Below, in pieces: positions 32,614 to 41,639 of a DNA stretch of 64,000 bases. The stretch's first letter is position 1; the number at the start of each line of letters is the position of its first letter. The notes beneath the pieces are model-generated. The model ran no database searches. It was not told the origin of the DNA and saw only the letters and a list, made by a program, of their open reading frames with translations. Source of the DNA: Halogranum amylolyticum (GTDB taxonomy: Archaea > Halobacteriota > Halobacteria > Halobacteriales > Haloferacaceae); NCBI RefSeq assembly GCF_900110465.1, contig NZ_FODV01000001.1, forward strand, positions 248,001 through 312,000. The letters run 5' to 3'. Both the position numbers and the translations under genes were made by a program.

Positions 32614-33945
32614 ATGGAACGAAATCGCGTTCGAGTGGGGGTGTTGAGCCTGCACAGCAGCAAGGAGACGAAGGCGATCCTCAACGCGGTCGAAGCGCTC
32701 GGTCACACCCCCGTCTGGCTCCGGGAGGAGAACCTGGTTTTCCACTTCGCCGACGAGGGCGTCGACCTGCGGCCGGACATCGACGTCGTCGTCAACCGAC
32801 TGCTCCTCTCGAAGACCGACCAGCCGCTGGAGGACCACGGCGTCGCGCTCACGCTCGAAGCGCTCCGACCGACGCTCAACGCTCCCGACTCGACGATCCG
32901 GGCGACCCACAAGACGGCAGCGGCTGCCGCGTTGGCCCGGGCGGGTATCAGGACGCCGGAGACGGTGTTCGCTCTCGGTGGCGACCGTCTGTCCGAGTTC
33001 CGCTCCGACTTCGGTCCCGACGCGGTCTACAAGACGGCTGTCGGAACCAACGGCGGCGGGGCGTGGCGAGTCGAGGACCGAGACGTCTACACGGCCAAGG
33101 TGGGCAACCGCCGGGCGTTCCTCCAGCGGTTCATCGGAACGAGAGATCGTCCACGAGATCTCCGGGTGTACGTCGTCGGCGACGACGTCGTCGGGGCGAT
33201 GTTCCGCTACGCGCCGGAGGGCGACTGGCGTACCAACGTCGCCCTCGGTGGCGACGTCGAGGACGCGAGCGACCGCGTCACTGACGACCTCCTCGCCGTC
33301 GCTCGCAGCGCCACGGCGGCGCTCGGTCTCGACTACGCGGGCGTCGACCTCATCGAGGGTAGCGACGGCTGGTACGTCCTCGAGGTCAACCCGACGGCGG
33401 GGTTCAAAGGCCTCTACCGGGCGACGGGCCGGAGTCCTGCCCCGCACATCGCTCGCCTCGCCGTCGAGCGCGTCGGCGGCGACGTCGACCACGCACGCGT
33501 CTCGGAACTCGCCGCGACGCTCGACGACTCCGAGCCTTCCTGTGCGCCCACGCCGCTCTCACACGTTCCCGAACGGCCGGTCGTCGTCGGCTTCACCGAA
33601 CGGATCGTCGTTAGCGGGACGACCGGGACGGAGACCGTCGTCGGAAAGGCGGATACGGGTGCTGAACGGACAAGTATCGACCTTCGTCTCGCCGCCGAGA
33701 TCGGTGCCGGCCCCATCCATACGGTGAGTCGCGTCCGTTCGGGGAGCGTCAAGCGAGAGAAGAGTAGACCGGTGGTGGACGTCGTGGTCGGCATCGGCGG
33801 GACACGACACACGGTCGCGGCCAACGTCGTCGACCGCGGCCACATGACGCATCCGGTGCTCGTCGGGCGCGACATCCTCAGACACTATCACCTCGACGTC
33901 AACCGCCGCGTGGAAGCGACGGACCACGACGAGAGAGAGGAGTGA
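32614..33945 (+). CDS. RimK-like ATP-grasp ligase fused to RimB-like retropepsin domain
   Basis: 443 residues from ATG 32614. Residues about 1-295 are an ATP-grasp domain: pre-ATP-grasp LSLHSSKETKAIL, ATP loop TAVGTNGGGAWRVE, the Mg2+ region DLIEGSDGWYVLEVNPTAGFKGL. After a linker, residues about 325-443 are a RimB-like aspartic-protease domain (VVGKADTGAERTSIDLRL and HPVLVGRDIL). In bacteria RimK adds Glu to S6 and RimB is a separate protein. Here they are one protein. It may add and remove amino acids on a substrate. Confidence 0.85.
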   Translation: MERNRVRVGVLSLHSSKETKAILNAVEALGHTPVWLREENLVFHFADEGVDLRPDIDVVVNRLLLSKTDQPLEDHGVALTLEALRPTLNAPDSTIRATHKTAAAAALARAGIRTPETVFALGGDRLSEFRSDFGPDAVYKTAVGTNGGGAWRVEDRDVYTAKVGNRRAFLQRFIGTRDRPRDLRVYVVGDDVVGAMFRYAPEGDWRTNVALGGDVEDASDRVTDDLLAVARSATAALGLDYAGVDLIEGSDGWYVLEVNPTAGFKGLYRATGRSPAPHIARLAVERVGGDVDHARVSELAATLDDSEPSCAPTPLSHVPERPVVVGFTERIVVSGTTGTETVVGKADTGAERTSIDLRLAAEIGAGPIHTVSRVRSGSVKREKSRPVVDVVVGIGGTRHTVAANVVDRGHMTHPVLVGRDILRHYHLDVNRRVEATDHDEREE

Positions 33946-33966
33946 CTCGCCGACGACGACCCGACC

Positions 33967-35076
33967 TCAGGTCCGGAACGTCTGTCCGTCCAGATAGCTC
34001 TTCACCGAGTCCGTCGTCGCCGCCGAGTGTTTCAGGAACGTGACGACGCGCTCGCCGTCGACCGTCTCGTCGCGCCGCACCGTCGTGCGCAGGTTCATCC
34101 GGTCGAGATGGTCGAACAGCGCGTCGATGGCCTCCGGCGGACCGCGGACGGTGTGTTCCTCACCGGTCTCACCGTCGCGCTGGACCTCCCGAATCGCATC
34201 GACGGCCGGGAGGAGGATCGCCTCGCCGAGCGCGTGCGCTCGTTCACGGGTCTCGGCCTCGCTCTCTCCGAACTCGACCGACTGAAACGCCTCGCGCATG
34301 ATACGCGGGAAGAGGAAGTCCGGGCCGTAGTCGAACGGGACGGCGAAGGCGTAGGCGAGCGACCCCTGGTTGGCCGCAGCGGTGGTGTACTTCAGCTGGT
34401 GACGGCCGTCGAGCGACTTCATCACGACCCCTTCTCGGTCCCCGGCGTCGAGTTCGTCGACGATCGTCCGGAGTTCGGCGGCGGCCGTCTCGGGATCGAA
34501 CACGCCGAACGACGTCGCCTGCGGGAGGTCGTAGGCCTCACACAGACGACGACGGCGGTCGACGAGGAGCGGATCGCCCGACTCCCGGTGTCGGACGTCG
34601 AAGACACGGAACTCGAGGGAGTCGACCGTCGGGTAGTCGTGATCTGTGTAGGGACTCTCTGGGCCGATCATCTCTCCGCACAGCATCAACTCGGGGTGGG
34701 CGTCGAAGAAGGGGTCCAACTCGACCCGTTCGGGGACGGTTCGCGTCGTGAACGGACAGATGTAGCCGCTCCGGGTGAACGCGAGGAGGTCGTCGTCGAT
34801 TCGAGCGACACGGACGTTGTAGCCGTTGAGCTTCTCTTCGGCGACGAACGGCGCGTCGAAGAAACGCCGGACGCCGGGGTCGAGGACGAGCGTCCGCATG
34901 ATCTTCGGGAACCCACGGACTGCCGTCCCCTCGATGAGCACCGTCCCACGTTCGATCGAGTGACGCGTGTCAGGGAGGTGACGATACTCTCGACCCTCGT
35001 ACGTGGCCCGCTCGAAGTGTTCGAGAACGTCGGGGGCCTCCTCGGGGCCGACCCCGAGCAGCTCGTGGTACTCCAT
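33967..35076 (-). CDS. ATP-dependent RNA ligase, Rnl3 family
   Basis: The 369-residue protein has nucleotidyltransferase motif I EEKLNGYNVRV (Lys82 is the AMP acceptor), motif III SLEFRVFDV, motif IV DREGVVMKS and motif V LKYTTAAANQGS. A C-terminal alpha-helical dimerisation domain follows, as in Pyrococcus and Methanothermobacter Rnl3. It seals 5'-phosphate to 3'-OH RNA ends through enzyme-AMP. It is divergent from the HARP nuclease gene with 97 bases between starts; this pairing is conserved in many archaea and bacteria. Confidence 0.93.
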   Translation of the reverse strand: MEYHELLGVGPEEAPDVLEHFERATYEGREYRHLPDTRHSIERGTVLIEGTAVRGFPKIMRTLVLDPGVRRFFDAPFVAEEKLNGYNVRVARIDDDLLAFTRSGYICPFTTRTVPERVELDPFFDAHPELMLCGEMIGPESPYTDHDYPTVDSLEFRVFDVRHRESGDPLLVDRRRRLCEAYDLPQATSFGVFDPETAAAELRTIVDELDAGDREGVVMKSLDGRHQLKYTTAAANQGSLAYAFAVPFDYGPDFLFPRIMREAFQSVEFGESEAETRERAHALGEAILLPAVDAIREVQRDGETGEEHTVRGPPEAIDALFDHLDRMNLRTTVRRDETVDGERVVTFLKHSAATTDSVKSYLDGQTFRT

Positions 35077-35173
35077 GCCGTGCTAGAGTGTAGCTATCAG
35101 ATTAAGCGTTCGCTCGTCGACTACGCCGTCGACAGGCGAGAACGCTTTGGTAACGTAGCACAAAGTGAGAGTG

Positions 35174-35842
35174 ATGGTCGAGCATCCACTGAAGCAACGG
35201 TTCGTCCTCGACACGTCGGTGTTCATCACCGAAGAGATACGTGAGGACGACGAAGATCTGGAGGCGGCGGTCGATCGCCTGTTGGACCTCGTCGCTCGGG
35301 CGAAGCTCGAACTCAACATCTCCTGTTACATCCCGCCGTCGGTGTACGAGGAACTCACGGAGATGCTCGCCGACCGCGACGTCGACGACGAGATAATCTC
35401 GAAGCTCAACACCTGGGTCATCAAGAAGAACCCCGACCGCTTCGAGGTGTCGATCCCCGCGGAGATCGTCTTCCGGTTCATCGACGAGATGAGCGACCGG
35501 GTCAACCGCGGGCTCAGAGTGTCGGAGAAAGCCGTCAGGAAGGTCGAAGACTCCCGCGACAAGCCGCTCGACGAACACGAGTACATGACCGAGATCGACA
35601 AGGTCATCTCCGATCTCCGACAGGAGTACCGGACGACGCTCCGGCGCGGCGTCCTCGACTCGCGGGAGGACTTCGACCTGCTCATCCTCGCCCGCGAGTT
35701 GGACGCCGGCGTCGTCACCGAGGACACCGGTATCATCGCCTGGGCGGAAGACTTCGGTCTCCGATATCTGAAAGGCCGGGACTTCCCGGCGTTGCTCCAG
35801 AAGTACCTCGAGGCGACCGACGGAACGAACACCCCACGGTGA
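35174..35842 (+). CDS. HARP-type RNA-free RNase P / RNA-ligase partner PIN nuclease
   Basis: The 222-residue protein has a PIN-domain fold: [14 protein letters not shown] (first Asp), a helical insert [17 protein letters not shown] with a coiled coil, and the acidic cluster [31 protein letters not shown] near the C-terminus. This matches the HARP family (homologue of Aquifex RNase P), annotated also as RNA ligase partner. In Haloferax volcanii the homologue is not the main RNase P. A 9-base longer start (GTG) is possible; ATG 35174 is preferred. Confidence 0.92.
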   Translation: MVEHPLKQRFVLDTSVFITEEIREDDEDLEAAVDRLLDLVARAKLELNISCYIPPSVYEELTEMLADRDVDDEIISKLNTWVIKKNPDRFEVSIPAEIVFRFIDEMSDRVNRGLRVSEKAVRKVEDSRDKPLDEHEYMTEIDKVISDLRQEYRTTLRRGVLDSREDFDLLILARELDAGVVTEDTGIIAWAEDFGLRYLKGRDFPALLQKYLEATDGTNTPR

Positions 35843-35905
35843 CAGGCAGTTCCTCGTCGCTTCCGCAACCAGTGTCTCGACAGTCGAACACCGGAGAGAA
35901 GCACC

Positions 35906-35934
35906 CCGGGCGAGGACCCGGACGACTCTTTTTT
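35906..35934 (+). terminator. Hairpin with T-run after the HARP gene
   Basis: CCGGG (35906-35910) and CCCGG (35917-35921) form a stem with a 6-base loop, followed after 7 bases by six T (35929-35934). This resembles an intrinsic terminator and lies between the HARP gene and the acetyltransferase gene. The T-run alone would also serve archaeal termination. Confidence 0.5.
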
Positions 35935-35958
35935 CATGACTCCAGGTGAGTACGTGGT

Positions 35959-36516
35959 ATGCCGACAGAGAAAGAGAAGATGCTCGCCGGCGAGTTGTAC
36001 GACGCCTCCGACCCCGTCCTCGTGGAGGAACGCGAGCGGGCGAAGCGACTCACGCGTCTGTACAACGAGACGACCGAGACCGAACACGACCGTCGGGGGG
36101 AACTGCTGACGGACCTGTTCGGATCGGTCGGCGAGAGCTGCTACGTCGAGCCGCCGTTTCGATGCGATTACGGCTACAACGTCCACGTCGGCGACGAGTT
36201 CTACGCGAACTACGACTGCGTCGTCCTCGACGTGTGTGAGGTGACCGTCGGCGACAACTGCATGCTCGCACCCGGCGTCCACATCTACACTGCGACACAC
36301 CCGCTCGACGCCGACACGCGGGCGGCCGGTCCGGAGTACGGCGAACCCGTCGACGTCGGCGACGACGTCTGGCTGGGTGGGCGCGCCGTCGTCAACCCCG
36401 GCGTCACCATCGGCGACGGTGCGGTCGTCGCCTCGGGTGCCGTCGTGACGAACGACGTCCCCGAGAACGTCGTCGTCGGCGGGAACCCGGCGACCGTGGT
36501 GAAGGAACTCGACTGA
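35959..36516 (+). CDS. Maltose O-acetyltransferase-like hexapeptide acyltransferase
   Basis: The 185-residue protein has an N-terminal Maa domain ([23 protein letters not shown], residues 4-28, TRLYNET) and a left-handed beta-helix of hexapeptide repeats ending in [37 protein letters not shown]. The catalytic His lies in [13 protein letters not shown]. It transfers acetyl from acetyl-CoA to a sugar hydroxyl and is a cytoplasmic trimer. No sugar operon is adjacent, so the acceptor is unknown. Confidence 0.92.
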   Translation: MPTEKEKMLAGELYDASDPVLVEERERAKRLTRLYNETTETEHDRRGELLTDLFGSVGESCYVEPPFRCDYGYNVHVGDEFYANYDCVVLDVCEVTVGDNCMLAPGVHIYTATHPLDADTRAAGPEYGEPVDVGDDVWLGGRAVVNPGVTIGDGAVVASGAVVTNDVPENVVVGGNPATVVKELD

Positions 36517-36657
36517 GTCGTGCTGTCTCGCTCTACTTACAGCGGTTCCGTGTAACGTTCGGCTCTCCCTTGTCACCGCGACGACCTCGTACTCCCTTCG
36601 AGCAAGATTACCAGCCGGCCGTTACTACTTGGTAGCCGCAGTGAAAATCCGCTTGTG

Positions 36658-37965
36658 ATGTCAGGCATCACAACTATCTGGAACCGCTATCGGTCGATTC
36701 CGATCGTCTACCGAATCGGCGTCGCCTTCGTGCTCGGTACCCTCGTCGGACTCCTCGTGGGAGAGCCGGCGACGACGCTTCGCCCGTTCGGCGACATCTT
36801 TCTCCGACTGCTCCAGATGCTCGTGATTCCGATCATCGTCGCGACGCTCCTCACGGGCGTCCAACGACTCTCACCGTCGCAACTCGGACGCGTCGGTGGG
36901 ACCGTCGTCGGGCTCTACATGGTGACGACGGCCATCGCGGCCGCAATCGGGCTGACGCTGGCGAATCTCCTCGACCCCGGCGCTGGTGCCGTCTTGGAGA
37001 ATGCGGAGGCGAACTCCGCGGAAGCACCGAGCGTCGTCGAAGTGGTGATGAACGCCATCCCGACGAACCCGCTCGCCGCGATGGTCGAAGGGAACCTCAT
37101 GGCGACGATCTTCTTCGTCGTCGTCTTCGGCGTCGCACTCGCACTCGTCCGTGACACGACCGACGACCCCGAGATCGCCTCGTCGATCGAGTCGATTCTT
37201 CAGGCGATGGAGGCAGTCAGCAAGACGCTGTTCAAACTCGTCTGGGGGGTGATGGAGTACGGCGTTATCGGCGTCTTCGCGCTGATGGCAGCGTCCATCG
37301 GTGGTAACGGCGTGGGCGCGCTGTTCGATCTCGCGATGCTCGTCGCCACCATCGCACTGGCTATCGGGATTCACATCGTCGTCACCTATCTCGGCATCAT
37401 CGTGATCGGACTCGTCGGCGAGTCGCCGCTGGCGTTCCTGAGCGGTGCGAAGGACGCGATGGTCACGGCCTTCAGCATCCGATCGTCGAGCGGGACGCTG
37501 CCGGTGACGATGACGGACGCCGAGGAGAACCTCGGGATCGACGAACGGATCTACAGTTTCTCGCTACCGCTCGGTGCGACGGCGAACATGGACGGTGCGG
37601 CGATTCGTCTCGCGGTGACGGCCGTCTTCGCGGCCAACGTCGTTGGGCAGTCGCTGGCGCTCGGCGAGCAGGTGACCGTCCTCGCCATCGCCGTGCTCGT
37701 CAGCATCGGTACTGCGGGCGTGCCGGGCGCGGGACTCGTGATGCTCACTCTCATCTTGAACCAACTCGGCCTCCCGCTGGAGATCGTCGGCCTCGTCGCC
37801 GGCGTCGACGCGATCCTCGGCCGGATCGCGACGATGAACAACGTCACCGGCGACCTCGCGGTGACGACGCTCGCCGCGAAGTGGCACGACGCTATCGACT
37901 TCGACAGCGGCGTCTGGGCGGAGACGAGAGCGCGGATTCCGGGTGTTGCGTCGACGGGGGACTGA
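36658..37965 (+). CDS. Dicarboxylate/amino acid:cation symporter (GltP/DctA, DAACS family)
   Basis: The 435-residue protein from ATG 36658 has eight membrane helices and two re-entrant loops. The first loop carries the Ser-rich SIRSSSGTLPVT and the second LSTAGVPG-like GTAGVPGAGLVML. The substrate motif NMDGAAI and the final DAILGRIATMNNVTGDLAVT match the family. It takes up glutamate, aspartate or C4-dicarboxylates with Na+ or H+. It is monocistronic. The loop after residue 100 is a Gly/Ala/Glu-rich extracellular segment. Confidence 0.94.
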   Translation: MSGITTIWNRYRSIPIVYRIGVAFVLGTLVGLLVGEPATTLRPFGDIFLRLLQMLVIPIIVATLLTGVQRLSPSQLGRVGGTVVGLYMVTTAIAAAIGLTLANLLDPGAGAVLENAEANSAEAPSVVEVVMNAIPTNPLAAMVEGNLMATIFFVVVFGVALALVRDTTDDPEIASSIESILQAMEAVSKTLFKLVWGVMEYGVIGVFALMAASIGGNGVGALFDLAMLVATIALAIGIHIVVTYLGIIVIGLVGESPLAFLSGAKDAMVTAFSIRSSSGTLPVTMTDAEENLGIDERIYSFSLPLGATANMDGAAIRLAVTAVFAANVVGQSLALGEQVTVLAIAVLVSIGTAGVPGAGLVMLTLILNQLGLPLEIVGLVAGVDAILGRIATMNNVTGDLAVTTLAAKWHDAIDFDSGVWAETRARIPGVASTGD

Positions 37966-38168
37966 ACAAAGGCGAGTCGTGGATAGGGCGAACAGACGGC
38001 ACACAGCATACGGCGGATCACGGAGCGCTGTGCCATACTCCCGCGAGACGCTCCGTGCGTGGTTTAGCGCACAGAGTCGGTGGTTCTGTTCTCGCTAATA
38101 AACCTCCGTCGCGGGCGAGAGGGCGTGTGGCACAACACACATTAGCTAACCACCGAAACGGACGACGT

Positions 38169-38826
38169 ATGCGTCGCCGTGCCCTCCTCGCGAGTATCGC
38201 TTCGTCTTCTCTCCTCGCAGGATGTCTCGCCAGCGCGCCACAGTCGTCGGGGACGACCCCGACACCGCCGGTTACCGCCGAAGACGGTCTCCAGCGACTG
38301 GTCACGCTCGGTTCCATCGACGACGTCGACGACACGCACGACGTCAACATCGACGTCGGTCTCGTCACCGGACGGATAACTACCGACCAGCCCGCCCGAC
38401 TCCGAATCACGACGACCAACCTGGGCGAGCGGCGATTGCTCTCGGGGGGGTGAGGAGAGATGTGGGCTGTTCAATCGGTCACGGGGCAAGAGCAGTCCCC
38501 AGGGGCTGTGGCTGTACCGGACGGAGGAGACAGAGTCCTTCGAGCGGGAGGGAACGCGCTGGCGACGAGTGGCCGACGACGACCAGACCGGGGACTGTAG
38601 CCACGGTTCCGCCAACTTCGCCTGCTCCCCGCGACCCTACGACTCCGGGGAGTCGGTCACGACGGAGTACGTCGTGTGGTCGGACTACTGCGTCGACGAG
38701 TACATGACACCGGGGACGTACCGATGGGAGGTCCCGGTCGCTATCTACGACGCGGAGGCGACCGGCACCGACGAGCCGACAGCTGAGTTCGATTGGGGCT
38801 TCTCGCTCCGGGTCGAGCGGTCCTAA
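38169..38826 (+). pseudogene. Lipoprotein gene with +1 frameshift in a G7 run
   Basis: ATG 38169 opens an export signal ending in a lipobox (LLAGC, acylated Cys after the hydrophobic SIASSSLLAG). It then runs through RITTTNLGERRLLSGG to a stop at 38451. Removing one G from the seven at 38444-38450 restores a frame continuing GEERCGLFNRS and on to GFSLRVERS, ending at 38826. The joined product is about 218 residues with paired Cys. A stop in frame makes it a disrupted gene, a sequencing error or a slippage site. The end overlaps the ABC permease stop by 4 bases. Confidence 0.75.
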
Positions 38827-39983
38827 CTCCCCCGAAGCGCGTCCACCGGTCGCTCGTTTGCCGCCGTCCACGCCGGGTACAGCCCCGAGACGAGGCTGAC
38901 GACGACGCCGAAGCCGAACGAAACGAGGAGATAGAACCCGTTCTGAGCGGCGAGGACCGCCGAGAGCGTCACCTCTGCGACGAGGAGGTAGAGCACGGCG
39001 GTGCCCGCGACGGCGAGTGCGACGCCGAGGAGTCCGCCGACGACGCCCAGCAAGGTCGCCTCGACGAGGATCATCCGCATCACGTCTCGCTTCTGGACGC
39101 CGACGGCGCGGAAGACGCCGATCTCCTCGCGGCGTTCGCTCGTACTCATCAACATCACGTTCAGGATGCTCACACCGGCGACGAGCAGCGAGATAGAGCC
39201 GATAGCGAGCAGGAACGCCGAGAGGAGATCGAAGAAGTCGCCGATCTGATCGATGATAGAGGAGAGTTCGAAGACGTCGACGCGGTCCTCGCGGGCGTTC
39301 AGTTGGCTTCTGACGTCGCCGGCGATGCGGGCGGCCTCCGCGCCGGAGTCCGCCTGCACGATGACCTGCGTGACCTCCTCCTGGACGAACGCCGCCGGTG
39401 GGAGGATCACGGCACCGTCCGGCGAGACGGGCGAGATCCCTTCGGCGGGTTCGAGGACGGCGACGATGCGGTACTGCCGGCCTTCGATGCCGAGCGTGCG
39501 GCCGACGCCGACGCCGAGGTCGTCGGCGACCTCCGACCCGACGATCGCCCCGCGAACGTGCCGCTCGGGGAGTTCGCCGTCGGCGGCGACGAACAGCGAG
39601 GCCGGCTCCTCGGTCCCGTAGAGCGTGACGAACGAGCGGCGCTCGCCGCGCTCTACGACCGCGCCGCCCGTGACGAGCGGGACCACCTCCGCACCCGTGG
39701 CGATGCGCTCGATCTGCTGGACGTCGCGGGAGTCGAGGCTGTCGCTACCCGTCTCGGCGTTCGGCGTGACGATGACCTGATCGCCGAGGCCGCCCAGCGA
39801 TTCCGTCGCGGTCAGTTCGAGGACGGTTCCGAGGATACCCAGCGCCGCGATGGCGAAGACGCCGATGACGATGCCGAGCACCGCGAGTCCAGATCGGAGT
39901 CGGTTCCGGGTGAGATTCCGCCGTGCGAGGAGGACGGACGGCGAGCGGTCGGCGAACGACGTCGAGCCGGAGCGTCGACTCAT
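38823..39983 (-). CDS. ABC transporter permease, MacB/FtsX type
   Basis: The 386-residue protein has one N-terminal membrane helix (LAVLGIVIGVFAIAALGIL), a large extracellular MacB-like domain (residues about 50-260) and three C-terminal helices (SISLLVAGVSILNVMLM; VGGLLGVALAVAGTAVL; LLVSFGFGVVVSLVSG). EIGVFRAVG is the FtsX coupling motif. It acts with an ATPase in lipoprotein or peptide export. The start overlaps the stop of the CARDB protein gene by 4 bases. No ATP-binding subunit lies in the cluster. Confidence 0.9.
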   Translation of the reverse strand: MSRRSGSTSFADRSPSVLLARRNLTRNRLRSGLAVLGIVIGVFAIAALGILGTVLELTATESLGGLGDQVIVTPNAETGSDSLDSRDVQQIERIATGAEVVPLVTGGAVVERGERRSFVTLYGTEEPASLFVAADGELPERHVRGAIVGSEVADDLGVGVGRTLGIEGRQYRIVAVLEPAEGISPVSPDGAVILPPAAFVQEEVTQVIVQADSGAEAARIAGDVRSQLNAREDRVDVFELSSIIDQIGDFFDLLSAFLLAIGSISLLVAGVSILNVMLMSTSERREEIGVFRAVGVQKRDVMRMILVEATLLGVVGGLLGVALAVAGTAVLYLLVAEVTLSAVLAAQNGFYLLVSFGFGVVVSLVSGLYPAWTAANERPVDALRGS

Positions 39984-41533
39984 CGGCGGAGCCGCTCGAA
40001 CGGGGCGAACCGCTCCGAGCGGTGGGCGAGAACGAGGAGGGCGGGAACGCCCACGAGCAGGACGAGCGCGGTTCCGAGTGCGGGCAGTCGGAGTCCGCTC
40101 CGGTTCCGTCCGTCGTCGCCGACCTCGTACGGGAGATCGTAGACGTGGTTGTAGCGGACGCCGTCGACCTGGTAGGTGACCTGCACCGGCACTGTCGTCG
40201 CCGACTCGTTCACCTCGGCGGTGAGGTCGAACGGCGCGAAGTCGCTTCCGCCGACCGTCCCGACGAAGTAGTCACGCTGCGGGTAGGTCGGCTCGACCAG
40301 ATCGGTCTGGACGACGGCGACGACGAGGCCGGTCGCCTCCCCGCGACCGACGTTGGCGGCGTTCCCCGAGAGCGTGACCGTTCCGTCCTCGTTAGTCAGT
40401 CGGACGTCCGTGATGCGGACGTCGCCGACGAGGGGACGGTAGGCGTACGTCGTCTCCGCCCGACTCTCGCGGACGCCGGCCTCGTAGTCGACGACGACCC
40501 GGAGGCTCTCGGTCTGTCGGACCTCCCGGAGGTCGACGAGCGCCGTCGCGCTCTCGCCGGGGAGGATCAGTCCCGCCACCGCCTGTCGCGGGAGTGTCTG
40601 GTTCGCCGTCTCGGGGGTGACGACGACGTCGTCGAGGGGGACGGTGCCGAAGTTCGTGACGACCACCTCGACGAGCGTCGGGTCCGGGTCGGCGGTCTCC
40701 GCGTCGCTCCCGGCGTCGGTGACGGCCCCGCCGCCGGTGAGCAATCCCTGCAGGTCACCGACGTCGGTCGTCCCGTCGGACTCGGTGGGGCGGACCGGTC
40801 GCACTTCCAGACCGACGTCGTCGACGTAGGGGGCGACCGAGACGACGTTTGACAGCGTCGTCGTCGCTTCGGTGCCCGAGGCGGTCGTGTAGTCGACACG
40901 GACGGCGAGTTCGCGCTCGCCCGCGGCTGTCGGAACCGCGGTGAGGTTCACCGTCGTCGTCTCCCCGGCGTCGAGGAAGGGGACGACCTGTCGACCGTTG
41001 ACGGCCTCCCCGAACGATCCGTCGAAGTCGACGACGAGGTTCCGAACGGGGGCAGCGGCGGGGTTCGCAAGCGTCACCTGCACGCGACTCTCGGCGTCGA
41101 CGGCGGGGTCGGACACGTCGAGCGTCAGTTGCGGTGCGGCACGTTCGACGGCGACCGGCACCGGCCGGGAGATGCGGACGCTGTTTCGGTTCTCGTCGGT
41201 GCCGACGACGCGCAGTTCGAGCGTTCGCACGCCGGGGTCGTCGAACCGTGCAGTGAGCGGGACGGTCACCGAGTCGCCCTGCGAGAGCGACCCGACGTCC
41301 TCGGCGGTGTCGAGTCGGCCGTCCGGTCCACGGAGGATCACCCGCGAGACGTCGACCGCCGAGGCGCTGCCGCCGGAGTTCTGCACTGTCGCGGTCACGG
41401 TGACCGTCTCGCCGACGAGCGGCGTCGTCGGTTCGACGACCACGTCGGCGACGGTGAGTCTGACGTCCGGCACGCCCGCGACGACTGCCGTCGTCGACAG
41501 GAGGAGGACGAGGATGAGCAGGAACCGTATCAT
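39980..41533 (-). CDS. Secreted/membrane CARDB-domain protein (ABC partner)
   Basis: The 517-residue protein has an N-terminal Sec-type signal (MIRFLLILVLLLSTTAVVAG), tandem beta-sandwich CARDB-like domains (ADVVVEPTTPLVGETVTVTA; LTLDVSDPAVDAESRVQVTL; VVVTNFGTVPLDDVVVT) and a C-terminal membrane helix (LGTALVLLVGVPALLVLA) with a short basic tail. It should sit outside the cell and bind a ligand or a cell-wall component, with the permease encoded next. In other haloarchaea a third gene supplies the ATPase; none is seen here. Confidence 0.82.
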   Translation of the reverse strand: MIRFLLILVLLLSTTAVVAGVPDVRLTVADVVVEPTTPLVGETVTVTATVQNSGGSASAVDVSRVILRGPDGRLDTAEDVGSLSQGDSVTVPLTARFDDPGVRTLELRVVGTDENRNSVRISRPVPVAVERAAPQLTLDVSDPAVDAESRVQVTLANPAAAPVRNLVVDFDGSFGEAVNGRQVVPFLDAGETTTVNLTAVPTAAGERELAVRVDYTTASGTEATTTLSNVVSVAPYVDDVGLEVRPVRPTESDGTTDVGDLQGLLTGGGAVTDAGSDAETADPDPTLVEVVVTNFGTVPLDDVVVTPETANQTLPRQAVAGLILPGESATALVDLREVRQTESLRVVVDYEAGVRESRAETTYAYRPLVGDVRITDVRLTNEDGTVTLSGNAANVGRGEATGLVVAVVQTDLVEPTYPQRDYFVGTVGGSDFAPFDLTAEVNESATTVPVQVTYQVDGVRYNHVYDLPYEVGDDGRNRSGLRLPALGTALVLLVGVPALLVLAHRSERFAPFERLRR

Positions 41534-41639
41534 ACCCGAGACAGGTGCCGCGAGGACATAGCGATAGCGCCGACGACAGCGCCTTCGGTACGCGTCCGCG
41601 AGTGGACAGAGCCATTACCCGCTCGCGGCACTCTCCGGT

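Noticed and set aside
36658..37965. Sodium/proton antiporter instead of GltP
   Set aside because: SIRSSSGTLPVT, NMDGAAI and the DxxxRxxxNVxGD region are specific to the dicarboxylate/amino-acid symporter family.
38451..38568. Separate small gene between the two halves of the broken lipoprotein
   Set aside because: The second half continues in the +1 frame directly after the G7 run with matching composition, so a frameshift explains both parts better.
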